A stretch of 51,872 nucleotides of DNA from Pseudomonadota bacterium (GTDB taxonomy: Bacteria; Pseudomonadota; Alphaproteobacteria; Acetobacterales; Acetobacteraceae): positions 1 through 51,872 of the forward strand of contig JAJZBM010000020.1 in assembly GCA_021798915.1 (NCBI GenBank), in the 5' to 3' direction. The translations under genes and the position numbers were made by a program. Below are positions 44,550 to 51,438 of this stretch, one piece after another (the stretch's first letter is position 1; each line of letters begins with the position of its first letter). The notes under the pieces are model-generated. The model made no database searches, was not told the DNA's origin, and saw only the letters and a program-made list of their open reading frames with translations.

Positions 44550-45376
44550 ATTACCGCCACGCCTTCCATGCCGGCAATTTCGCCGACTGCGTCAAGCACG
44601 CGCTTCTGGTCTGGCTGGTGCGAGCCATGCAACGCAAGGAAAAGCCGGCGTTTTTCCTTGATACCCACGCCGGGCGCGGCCGCTATGATCTGGACGGCGC
44701 CGAGGCCCGGCGCACCGGCGAATGGCGGGACGGCATCGCGCGGCTCCAAGCCGCTCCCGATCCGGTGCTCGCCGAATATCTCGATATCGTCGCGCGTCTC
44801 GGCCTCTATCCCGGCTCGCCGCGTTTGATCCGCGCGCTCATGCGTCCCGGCGACCGGCTCGCCTGCTGCGAATTCCACCCCGAGGAAGCGGCGGCGCTCA
44901 AGCGCCTGTTCGCGGACGATCCGGCAGTCGCGGTGCATCGGCGTGACGGCTGGGAAGCGCTCGGCGCCTTGCTGCCGCCGCCCGAGCGGCGCGGCCTCGT
45001 GCTGATCGACCCGCCCTTCGAGGCCGAGGACGAGTTTGCCCGCCTCGCCGACGGTCTGCGCCGCGCCCGCCGCCGTTTCGCGACCGGCGTTCTCGCCGCC
45101 TGGTATCCGATCAAATCGCGCGCCCGGGTGCGGCAATGCCACGGCGAATTGCGCGAAAGCGGCTTTGCCGACGCACTGGTGGCGGAGTTCTGGCGGCGCC
45201 CGCCGCTCGACCCGGCCCGGCTCAATGGCTGCGGGCTGATCGTCGTCAACCCGCCTTTCGGCTTCGCCGAGGCCGCGCCAAGCCTGCTCCGCGCCCTGCA
45301 TGACCGGCTGGCGCTGGAAGACGGCAGTGGCTACGCCGTCGCCCCTCTGACCAGCGCGATGATGGTCGCCCCATGA
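44546..45376 (+). CDS. rlmJ: 23S rRNA (adenine-2030-N6)-methyltransferase RlmJ
   Basis: The 276-residue SAM-dependent methyltransferase has the RlmJ opening NYRHAFHAGNFADCVKHALL, the SAM-binding FFLDTHAGRGRYDL, the catalytic VLIDPPFEAEDEF, and the end region NPPFGFAEAAPSLL. It methylates a 23S rRNA adenine. Length matches the family (about 280). Start and stop overlap its neighbours tsaD and gpsA by 4 bases each, so all three are translationally coupled. Confidence 0.94.
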   Translation: MNYRHAFHAGNFADCVKHALLVWLVRAMQRKEKPAFFLDTHAGRGRYDLDGAEARRTGEWRDGIARLQAAPDPVLAEYLDIVARLGLYPGSPRLIRALMRPGDRLACCEFHPEEAAALKRLFADDPAVAVHRRDGWEALGALLPPPERRGLVLIDPPFEAEDEFARLADGLRRARRRFATGVLAAWYPIKSRARVRQCHGELRESGFADALVAEFWRRPPLDPARLNGCGLIVVNPPFGFAEAAPSLLRALHDRLALEDGSGYAVAPLTSAMMVAP

Positions 45377-46338
45377 GCCGGATCGCGATCATCGGCGCCG
45401 GCGCCTGGGGGACCGCGCTCGCGGTGCAGGCGGCGCGGGCTGGCAACGCGGTCACCCTCTGGGCACGCGCCCCGGGGCGGGCACGCGAGATCGCCGCCAG
45501 CCGGGAAAACCCGCGCCTGCCCGGCATTACCCTCGACCGCGCCATCACCGTCACCGCCGATCTTGCCGCGATCGCGGCCGAGGCCTTCCTGCTCGCCGTC
45601 CCGGTGCAGCATCTCCGCGCCGTCGCGCGGGATCTGCCGCCCGGCCCGGCGGTGATCTGTGCCAAGGGGATCGAGGCTTCGAGCCAGCTTTTGCCCTCCG
45701 AGATGCTGGCCGAACTCGCGCCCGGGCGGCCACTCGCGGTGCTGACCGGGCCGAATTTCGCCGCCGAGATCGCAAGCGGCCTCCCCGCCGCCGCCGTCAT
45801 CGCGGCGCGCGAGGCAGCGCTTCGCCTGCACGTCATGGCCTCGCTCGCGAGCGACAATTTCCGTCTCTATGGCAATGACGATCCGATCGGCGCCGAACTC
45901 GGCGGGGCGGCGAAAAACGTCATCGCCATCGCCGCCGGGGCGGTGACCGGGGCGGATTTGGGGGAAAACGCCCGCGCCGCCCTGATCACCAGGGGGCTCG
46001 CGGAAATGGCCCGGCTCGCGCAAGCGCTCGGCGGGCGGGCGGAGACGATGACCGGACTTTCCGGCCTCGGCGACCTCGTGCTCACCTGCACCGGCCCGAT
46101 GAGCCGCAATTTCAGCCTCGGCCTCGCGCTCGGCCGGGGCGAAGCGCTTCCCGCCATCCTCGCCCGCCAACGCGGGGTCGCCGAAGGGGTCGCGACCGCG
46201 CCGGCCCTGGTCGCGCGCGCCGCGAGAGCCGGCTGCGAATTGCCGATCTGCGCCGCCGTCGCCACGGTTCTCGCCGGCAAAACCGGCCTCCGCGCCGCGA
46301 TGACGGCCTTGCTCGCGCGACCACCGCGGGATGAATAG
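45373..46338 (+). CDS. gpsA: Glycerol-3-phosphate dehydrogenase [NAD(P)+]
   Basis: The 321-residue cytoplasmic enzyme reduces dihydroxyacetone phosphate to sn-glycerol 3-phosphate for phospholipid synthesis. The Rossmann motif GAGAWGTALA is at residues 8-17, LTGPNFAAEIASGLPAA in the middle, the catalytic-lysine region is GAAKNVIAIAAG, and GLSGLGDLVLTC is characteristic. Length is normal. The last gene of the tsaD-rlmJ-gpsA operon, it is followed by an A/T-rich terminator cluster. Confidence 0.97.
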   Translation: MSRIAIIGAGAWGTALAVQAARAGNAVTLWARAPGRAREIAASRENPRLPGITLDRAITVTADLAAIAAEAFLLAVPVQHLRAVARDLPPGPAVICAKGIEASSQLLPSEMLAELAPGRPLAVLTGPNFAAEIASGLPAAAVIAAREAALRLHVMASLASDNFRLYGNDDPIGAELGGAAKNVIAIAAGAVTGADLGENARAALITRGLAEMARLAQALGGRAETMTGLSGLGDLVLTCTGPMSRNFSLGLALGRGEALPAILARQRGVAEGVATAPALVARAARAGCELPICAAVATVLAGKTGLRAAMTALLARPPRDE

Positions 46339-46356
46339 GATTTCACGAATAAGAAT

Positions 46357-46378
46357 GTTCTTTTTTGAAAAAAAGAAC
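46357..46378. terminator. A/T-rich bidirectional terminator element, copy 3a (after gpsA)
   Basis: GTTCTTTTTT and AAAAAAGAAC form an arm pair with an effective 4-base loop (TGAA). It lies 19 bases after gpsA and is followed by further A and T runs to 46391. Read on the minus strand, the surrounding sequence resembles the element at 46439-46472, so the two copies are inverted about the central hairpin. Confidence 0.7.
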
Positions 46379-46396
46379 CAAAAAACTTTTTCTCTG

Positions 46397-46417
46397 GGCA
46401 GTGCCTACGGCACTGCC
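46397..46417. repeat. Perfect 9-bp GC hairpin between the two terminator copies
   Basis: GGCAGTGCC-TAC-GGCACTGCC (46397-46417) is an exact stem with a 3-base loop at the midpoint of the 141-base convergent gap between gpsA and the alcohol dehydrogenase. The stem can be extended by flanking CTCT/AGAG pairing. Confidence 0.75.
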
Positions 46418-46438
46418 GCTCCGAGAGCTTAGAATAAA

Positions 46439-46480
46439 AGTCTTTTTGCTTCTTTTTCTTCAGAAAAAGAAGGTCTTTTT
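46439..46480. terminator. A/T-rich bidirectional terminator element, copy 3b
   Basis: CTTCTTTTTC-TTCA-GAAAAAGAAG (46449-46472) is a perfect 10-bp stem followed by GTCTTTTTT. It begins with the 18-base block AGTCTTTTTGCTTCTTTT shared exactly with 14412-14429. It ends at the dehydrogenase stop codon and can terminate transcription from either side. Confidence 0.75.
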
Positions 46481-47658
46481 TACTTCCGGTTCCGTCCCGA
46501 AGCCCAGACCTCGCGATAGAGTGTCACGATCTCACCGGCCTCCGGCACGCGCGGATTATTGCCGGGGCTGCCCGAGGCGAGGGCCTGTGATGCCATCAGG
46601 TCGAGTTTGGCGTTCCAGGCGGCTTCATCGATGCCGTATTGCCGCGGGCCGGGGACGTCGAGATCGGCGTTCAGCGTGACCAGCCCGGCGGCGAGCTTCT
46701 CGGCCGCCGCCTCGTCGCTGTCGCCGGCGGCGGCGAAGCCGGCGGCCCGCGCCGCCTCGGCATAGCGCGCCGTGGCGTGCGGGAGCCCATAGCGGGTGAC
46801 GGCGGGGAGCAGCATGGCGTTGGAAAGCCCGTGCGGCACATGGAAATGCGCCCCGATCGGACGCGACATGCCATGCACCAGGGCGACCGAACTGTTCGAA
46901 AACGCGAGCCCGGCGAGTGTTGCGCCAAGCATCATCGCCTCGCGCGCCGCGGCGTTTTTCGGCTCACGATAGACGCGGCGGAGATTGGCGCCGATGAGGC
47001 GCATCGCCGCCAGCGCCTCTGCATCCGAGTAGGGATTGGCGCGGCGTGAGACAAAGGCTTCGAGCGCATGGGTGAAGCTATCGACACCGGTATCGGCGGT
47101 GGTCCGCGGCGGCACGCTGAAGGTGAGTTCGTAATCGACGAGGGCGGCGAGCGGCAGGGCGGCGAGCCCGGCGATCAGCATTTTCTCGTCGCGCGCGGTA
47201 TCGGTGATGACGGTGAAGCGTGTCACCTCCGTCCCGGTTCCCGCCGTAGTCGGGATGGCGATCACCGGCAATGCGGCGAGATCGGCCTGATGCGGCACCT
47301 TGTAATCGGCCATCGCGCCGCCGCCGGCCGCCAGAATCGCCATCGCCTTGGCGGTATCGATCGGCGAGCCGCCGCCAAAACCGATCAGGCAGTCGAAATC
47401 GCCGCGCCGGATCACTTCGACCCCGGCGGCGATGACGGTATCGACCGGCTCGGGCACGGTATCGCTGAACACCGCGTAGCGCAGGCCGGCCTTCTCCAGC
47501 GGCGCGAGGCAGCGTTGGATCAGGCCGGAGGAGACCATGAACGGATCGCTCACCACCAGCGGGCGAGAGAGGCCGAAGGTTGCGAGAGTGTCGGCGATCC
47601 GCGCGACCACGCCGCCACCGACGACGATCTGGCGCGGGCTGGTGATGGTGAAATTCAT
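46480..47658 (-). CDS. Iron-containing (group III) alcohol dehydrogenase
   Basis: The 392-residue NAD(P)-dependent dehydrogenase has the nucleotide motif GGGSPID at residues 95-101, PTTAGTGTEVT, and the metal ligands D193, H197, H262 and H276 (DSFTHALEAF; VHGMSRPIGAHFHVPHG). It would interconvert an aldehyde and an alcohol; the substrate is unknown. It lies 13 bases after the class II aldolase gene in the same direction, so the pair could process the aldehyde released by that aldolase. The start ATG 47658 follows GGGGACGACG. Confidence 0.93.
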   Translation of the reverse strand: MNFTITSPRQIVVGGGVVARIADTLATFGLSRPLVVSDPFMVSSGLIQRCLAPLEKAGLRYAVFSDTVPEPVDTVIAAGVEVIRRGDFDCLIGFGGGSPIDTAKAMAILAAGGGAMADYKVPHQADLAALPVIAIPTTAGTGTEVTRFTVITDTARDEKMLIAGLAALPLAALVDYELTFSVPPRTTADTGVDSFTHALEAFVSRRANPYSDAEALAAMRLIGANLRRVYREPKNAAAREAMMLGATLAGLAFSNSSVALVHGMSRPIGAHFHVPHGLSNAMLLPAVTRYGLPHATARYAEAARAAGFAAAGDSDEAAAEKLAAGLVTLNADLDVPGPRQYGIDEAAWNAKLDLMASQALASGSPGNNPRVPEAGEIVTLYREVWASGRNRK

Positions 47659-47671
47659 CGTCGTCCCCGGC

Positions 47672-48445
47672 TCAGGACCGGTAATCCGGCTTGTCGCCGT
47701 CGATCAGGCGGAGGGCCGCATCCCAGGCCATGTCATAATGTTCGAGCGAGCCCTCGCGGCGGAATTGCTGGGCGGTGTGGCGGCAAACCGCTTCCGGCGG
47801 GAACACCAGTTCCGCCCCGCCGGCCAGCGCCTGCACCTGCGCCTGGCAGGCGCGTTCGAGATAATAGATGATGTTGAACCCTTCGGCGATGGTCCGCCCG
47901 GCGGCGAGCAGGCCGTGATTGCGCAGAATCATCGCCTGATGCGAACCGAGATCGGCGACGAGGCGCTCGCGCTCGTCGAGGTCGAGGGCGATGCCCTCAT
48001 AGCCGTGATAGGCGAGATGGCCGTAGAAGCGGAGCGCGTGCTGGCTGATCGGCAACAGGCCCTGTTTCTGCGCCGAAACCGCGATGCCGGCGGCGGTATG
48101 GGTGTGGATCACGCACATGAGATCGGGGCGCGCCATGTGGATCGCGGAATGGATGGTGAAGCCGGCGGCGTTCACCCGCCCGGATTGGCCTTCGCCCGCG
48201 ATGATGTTGCCTTCGAGATCGATCTTGACCAGATCAGAAGCGCGCATCTCGTGAAACAACACGCCATATTGATTGATCAGGAAATGATGCTCGGGGCCGG
48301 GGAGGCGGGCGCTGATATGGGTATAGATCAGGTCCGTCATCCGGAAATGCGCGACCAGACGATAAAGCGCGGCGAGATCGCAGCGGATCTTCCACTCCTC
48401 GGCGCTGATGCCGGCCTGCGGGTGAGAAGAGGTGACGATGTTCAT
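47672..48445 (-). CDS. Class II aldolase/adducin family protein
   Basis: The 257-residue zinc enzyme resembles fuculose-phosphate-type aldolases: an N-terminal KIRCDLAALYRLVAHFRMTDLIYTHISARLPG, zinc histidines H114 and H116 (VIHTHTAAG), and H177 (LRNHGLLAAG). Substrates in this family are sugar phosphates or related acids; none can be assigned here. The AGGAG site precedes ATG 48445. It is the first gene of a pair with the iron-dependent alcohol dehydrogenase. Confidence 0.9.
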   Translation of the reverse strand: MNIVTSSHPQAGISAEEWKIRCDLAALYRLVAHFRMTDLIYTHISARLPGPEHHFLINQYGVLFHEMRASDLVKIDLEGNIIAGEGQSGRVNAAGFTIHSAIHMARPDLMCVIHTHTAAGIAVSAQKQGLLPISQHALRFYGHLAYHGYEGIALDLDERERLVADLGSHQAMILRNHGLLAAGRTIAEGFNIIYYLERACQAQVQALAGGAELVFPPEAVCRHTAQQFRREGSLEHYDMAWDAALRLIDGDKPDYRS

Positions 48446-48522
48446 GGACGCGCTCCTGAAACGGATCTTCTTTCCCCATTTCGGCCCGGCGCCGGGGCGC
48501 CGTCAAGGCTGAGAAAAGCAGA

Positions 48523-49206
48523 TCAGAAGACGAAGGCGGGAGCCGGGGCGAAGCCGGGCAGAACCGCGGTCGCGGCGTCGAAAGCAGGGCGCATGGCAAG
48601 GCCGGCGGCGGAACGCTCGGCGAGCACGGCATGGCCGACATGCGCCATCGCCTGCGGCCCCGGCGGCTGCATCACGGTGACCAGACGGCCGGTTTCCAGC
48701 TTCAATTGCTCGCCGATCGCCGGCGGCAGGGTGGCGACCGCGCCCTCGATCAGGATCACGTCCCAGGGCGCGCCGCTCGCGTATCCAGCGACGAGCGGGC
48801 CGGTGACGAGGCGGACGGTGGGGGCATGGGCGGCGAGCGCCGGACGGGCGAGCGCGAGCAGGGCCGGGTCTTCCTCCAACGCCGTGACCTGGACACCGCA
48901 GGTGGCGAGCAGGGCGGCGCCGTAGCCGGTGGCGGCGCCGATCACCAGGGCCTTTTCCCCGGCCCGCGGCGCGGCGAGTTGGATCAGCCGGACGGTGACC
49001 AAGGGCTGCACCAAAACCCGCTCCCCATCGAGTGGGATATCGGCGTCGAGATAGGCGAGATCGCGGCGATCCTGCGGCACGAAATGCTCGCGCGGCAGAT
49101 CGCGGGCGGCTTTGAGCAGGCGCGGATCGGTGACCTTGTTAGGACGCAACTGCCCATCGACCATCACGGCGCGGGCGACGGAGAAATCAGTGGCGGCAAC
49201 ATCCAT
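48523..49206 (-). CDS. Protein-L-isoaspartate O-methyltransferase family protein
   Basis: The 227-residue SAM-dependent methyltransferase matches the PCMT family: MVDGQLRPNKVTDPRLLKAARDLPREHFVP, then RLIQLAAPRAGEKALVIGAATGYGAALLA (SAM loop) and PWDVILIEGAVATLPPAIGEQL. The alphaproteobacterial subgroup has the QLRPNKVTD opening and may not act on isoaspartate. The long open frame upstream overlaps the tRNA-Cys and is not coding. I used ATG 49206; MVSRIGNLP at 49233 would be an alternative. Confidence 0.9.
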   Translation of the reverse strand: MDVAATDFSVARAVMVDGQLRPNKVTDPRLLKAARDLPREHFVPQDRRDLAYLDADIPLDGERVLVQPLVTVRLIQLAAPRAGEKALVIGAATGYGAALLATCGVQVTALEEDPALLALARPALAAHAPTVRLVTGPLVAGYASGAPWDVILIEGAVATLPPAIGEQLKLETGRLVTVMQPPGPQAMAHVGHAVLAERSAAGLAMRPAFDAATAVLPGFAPAPAFVF

Positions 49207-49404
49207 GGGCAGATTTCCGATCCTCGAGACCATGAGCGGAGCGGCGGCCAAGCGATTCCTGCCCCGTCCCGACCGGTCCGGGCCACTTCGCCGTCTCGGT
49301 CTTGTAGAGCCGCCGGCGCCGGTCGCCAAGTCACCCGGCGGAGATGTCATTGCGTGGGCTTGACCGCCCCCACGCCGGCGCCCGATATAGCGCCGCAACG
49401 CCGG
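49207..49404. other. Spacer between the PCMT gene and tRNA-Cys
   Basis: This gap of about 198 bases holds the presumptive promoter regions of the PCMT gene (minus) and tRNA-Cys (plus). No gene was recognised; the open frames that cross it are GC-driven. No clear promoter hexamer pair could be picked with confidence. Confidence 0.5.
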
Positions 49405-49478
49405 GGTCCGGTGGCAGAGTGGTGATGCAGCGGACTGCAAATCCGCGTATGCCGGTTCGATTCCGGCCCGGACCTCCA
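49405..49478 (+). tRNA. tRNA-Cys (anticodon GCA)
   Basis: The full cloverleaf reads 5' to 3' as follows: acceptor GGTCCGG pairs with CCGGACC, anticodon stem GCGGA/TCCGC encloses the loop CTGCAAA with anticodon GCA, T-stem GCCGG/CCGGC encloses TTCGATT, and discriminator T is followed by encoded CCA. It is 74 nt long with a short variable loop, as usual for bacterial tRNA-Cys. Confidence 0.96.
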
Positions 49479-49553
49479 GGCCCCCATACTCGCCCGAACA
49501 CCCTTCGCCCCCCACGCCCCTGCCCCACGCCCCGTGCCATCAGCCGGCGGCGC

Positions 49554-49567
49554 TTGACCCAAATCAA
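49554..49567 (+). promoter_or_regulatory. FNR/FixK-type box upstream of the stress genes
   Basis: TTGAC-CCAA-ATCAA matches the FNR/FixK consensus TTGAT-N4-ATCAA at 9 of 10 defined bases. Its centre is about 77 bases ahead of the host-attachment-family start, so an activated promoter with the usual centre at -41.5 would start near 49602 and leave a leader of about 36 bases. The downstream genes (host-attachment family, Hsp20) are of types often induced under low oxygen. Confidence 0.6.
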
Positions 49568-49637
49568 TGAAAAGTGAGCGCCCCGGGCGCAGGGTTCGCC
49601 GCGTTTCAGCGTGGATCAGACAGGGCGAGGCTCCGCG

Positions 49638-50129
49638 ATGTCGCAACGCCGTCTTCTCATCCTTATCGCCGATGGCGAGCATGGCCGTCTCGTTCGGCCG
49701 GCGGCGGACCATGCGCTCCACACCGAACGCGAGCTCGATTCGATCCTCGCCCACCGGCGCGCGGCGGCGCTGACCTCGGACCGACCCGGCGCCTCGTTTC
49801 ACAGCGGCGCTTCGGTCCATCATGCCGAGACGCCGCGCCACGATCCGCACGATCTGGCCAAAGAGACCTTCGCCGAGGCGCTCGCCGACATCGTCAACCA
49901 AACCGAAGCGGCGGGTGGTTTCGATGATCTGGTTCTGGTCGCGCCAGCCCACGTGATGACGGCGATCCGCCACCATCTCGGCGATGCCGCCAGCCGCCGG
50001 ATCATCGGCACGCTTCCGAAGGATCTGATCAAGGTTCCCGACGCGGCGCTATCGCCGCATCTCGCGGCCTGGGTGCGCCCCGTGGAACGCCGCGGCGAGT
50101 CGGGCGCAGCAGGCAAACCCGGCGGCTGA
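49638..50129 (+). CDS. Host attachment protein family (PF10116-like)
   Basis: The 163-residue cytoplasmic protein resembles the family named for a plant-attachment phenotype in Agrobacterium: LILIADGEHGRLVRPAADH, HDLAKETFAEALADIVNQTEAAGGFDDLVLVAPAHVMTAIRHHL and TLPKDLIKVPDAALSPHL. The molecular function is unknown, and host interaction is not implied in free-living species. It heads a small operon-like run with hsp20 and an unknown gene. I used ATG 49638 (MSQRRLL) after AGGGCGAGG. Confidence 0.85.
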   Translation: MSQRRLLILIADGEHGRLVRPAADHALHTERELDSILAHRRAAALTSDRPGASFHSGASVHHAETPRHDPHDLAKETFAEALADIVNQTEAAGGFDDLVLVAPAHVMTAIRHHLGDAASRRIIGTLPKDLIKVPDAALSPHLAAWVRPVERRGESGAAGKPGG

Positions 50130-50199
50130 CCGCCGGTGCACGGCGCCGAGGTGCCACGGCGCAAACCATCGGCAATCCACACCATGAAGGAGACCAGAC

Positions 50200-50697
50200 A
50201 TGGCAACGACAACGGTTCCAGTGAAGCAAACCGCCGCCGCCCCGGGCGCGACGGTTGACGTCTGGCGGCCGTTCCGCTCCGAAATCGAGCGGATGTTCGA
50301 CCGCTTCGCCAACGGGTTCGGCCTTGCGCCCTTCGCCGGCGCCCGGTTCGATCCCGCCTTCGCCCTGCCCTCCCCAGCCGTCGACATCGTCGAGAATGAA
50401 AACGAGTTCAAGCTGAGTGCCGAGATGCCCGGAATGACTGAAGGCGATGTCGAGCTTTCGCTCACCGGCGATACGCTCACCATCAAGGGCGAGAAACGCC
50501 AGGAACGTGAGGAAAAAGACGAGAACTTCCATCTCACCGAACGTAGTTACGGCGCGTTCCAACGCTCGTTCCTGCTGCCCGAAAGCGTGGACCGCGAGAA
50601 GATCTCGGCTGCCTTCGCCAACGGGGTTCTCACCGTGACATTGCCGAAAACGGCGCTGGCGGCGCCGAAGAAGATCGAAGTCAAAGCCGCCGGTTAA
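50200..50697 (+). CDS. Hsp20-family small heat shock protein
   Basis: The 165-residue chaperone has a short N-terminal arm with SEIERMFDRF and an alpha-crystallin domain of about 57-155: VDIVENENEFKLSAEMPGM, VELSLTGDTLTIKGEKRQE, AFQRSFLLPESVDREKISAAFANGVLTVTLPKT. It binds unfolding proteins independently of ATP. AAGGAG precedes the start. It lies 70 bases after the host-attachment-family gene, probably in the same transcript from the FNR/FixK-type promoter. No sigma-32 promoter was evident. Confidence 0.95.
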   Translation: MATTTVPVKQTAAAPGATVDVWRPFRSEIERMFDRFANGFGLAPFAGARFDPAFALPSPAVDIVENENEFKLSAEMPGMTEGDVELSLTGDTLTIKGEKRQEREEKDENFHLTERSYGAFQRSFLLPESVDREKISAAFANGVLTVTLPKTALAAPKKIEVKAAG

Positions 50698-50737
50698 AGC
50701 GTCCCGGCGCACCTGCGCCGATTGAGGAGCCATAAAA

Positions 50738-51376
50738 ATGATCGGTATCACCCTGCTTCCCGAACAGATCCGCGCCGCTCCGCCTGAAATCCGTCGCTGG
50801 CTCGAAGCGGAGATTGCGGCAACGTTCACGCCGGGCGCTGCCGCTGTCGGATTTCCCCGCGCCGAGGCTCCTCATGGCGGCGTCCCCGGGCTCGATGGCG
50901 CGGCGCGTCACCTCGTGGCGTGCGACCTCGAGGAGGCCCGCGCCATTCTCTCCCTCATTCAGGGGATGCTCCCGGTCGTGCATGTGTTTTTCGAACTCGG
51001 CCGGGATCCGGTCGCGGTCTCGGCGGAGGGGCTGCGGGTGCTGCGGCTCGATCAGATGGGCCAGCATGCGCATCTGCACTCGCTCGATCAGGTCGCCGCC
51101 TGTCTGCAGGCGATCAACGCGGCGGGCGAGCGGGTGCGCGGCGAGCCCGGCGCGGTGCTGACCGTGCTCGACGATGCCGGCCATTGCCTGGTCGCCGAGG
51201 AGACCGGGCAGAGCATTTTCCTCCTGTGGCAGGAGATCGTCGCGACGCACGACCTCGCGCGCCCCGGCGGCACCGCTCTCCCGGCCAGCGCGCCTCTCCC
51301 GGCTGGCGCGCCGCCGTTTGCGAGCCCCTACGCAATCTCAGTGCCACCGCTCGCCGCGCCAGGCAGCGGCGGATAA
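50738..51376 (+). CDS. Unknown 212-residue protein after hsp20
   Basis: I do not recognise this protein. It has no signal peptide or membrane helix. Residues 1-25 start with a helix-prone LPEQIRAAPPEIRRWLEAEI. The middle contains ARAILSLIQGMLPVVHVFFELG and LDQVAACLQAINAAGERV. The C-terminal about 40 residues form a Pro/Ala-rich tail (PASAPLPAGAPPFASPY). A GAGGAG site precedes ATG 50738, it lies 40 bases after hsp20 in the same direction, and base composition is like its neighbours, so it is probably a real stress-linked gene. Confidence 0.7.
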   Translation: MIGITLLPEQIRAAPPEIRRWLEAEIAATFTPGAAAVGFPRAEAPHGGVPGLDGAARHLVACDLEEARAILSLIQGMLPVVHVFFELGRDPVAVSAEGLRVLRLDQMGQHAHLHSLDQVAACLQAINAAGERVRGEPGAVLTVLDDAGHCLVAEETGQSIFLLWQEIVATHDLARPGGTALPASAPLPAGAPPFASPYAISVPPLAAPGSGG

Positions 51377-51438
51377 TCGCGGATGCCCCAGTGCATGGCC
51401 ACTTTCGGAGGCCAGGGCTTCGGGGCTATAGCCGGCAC

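Noticed and set aside
49207-49515. N-terminal extension of the PCMT gene across the tRNA-Cys
   Set aside because: The extension is Arg/Gly-rich, overlaps a perfect tRNA on the other strand, and family homology begins at the ATG at 49206.
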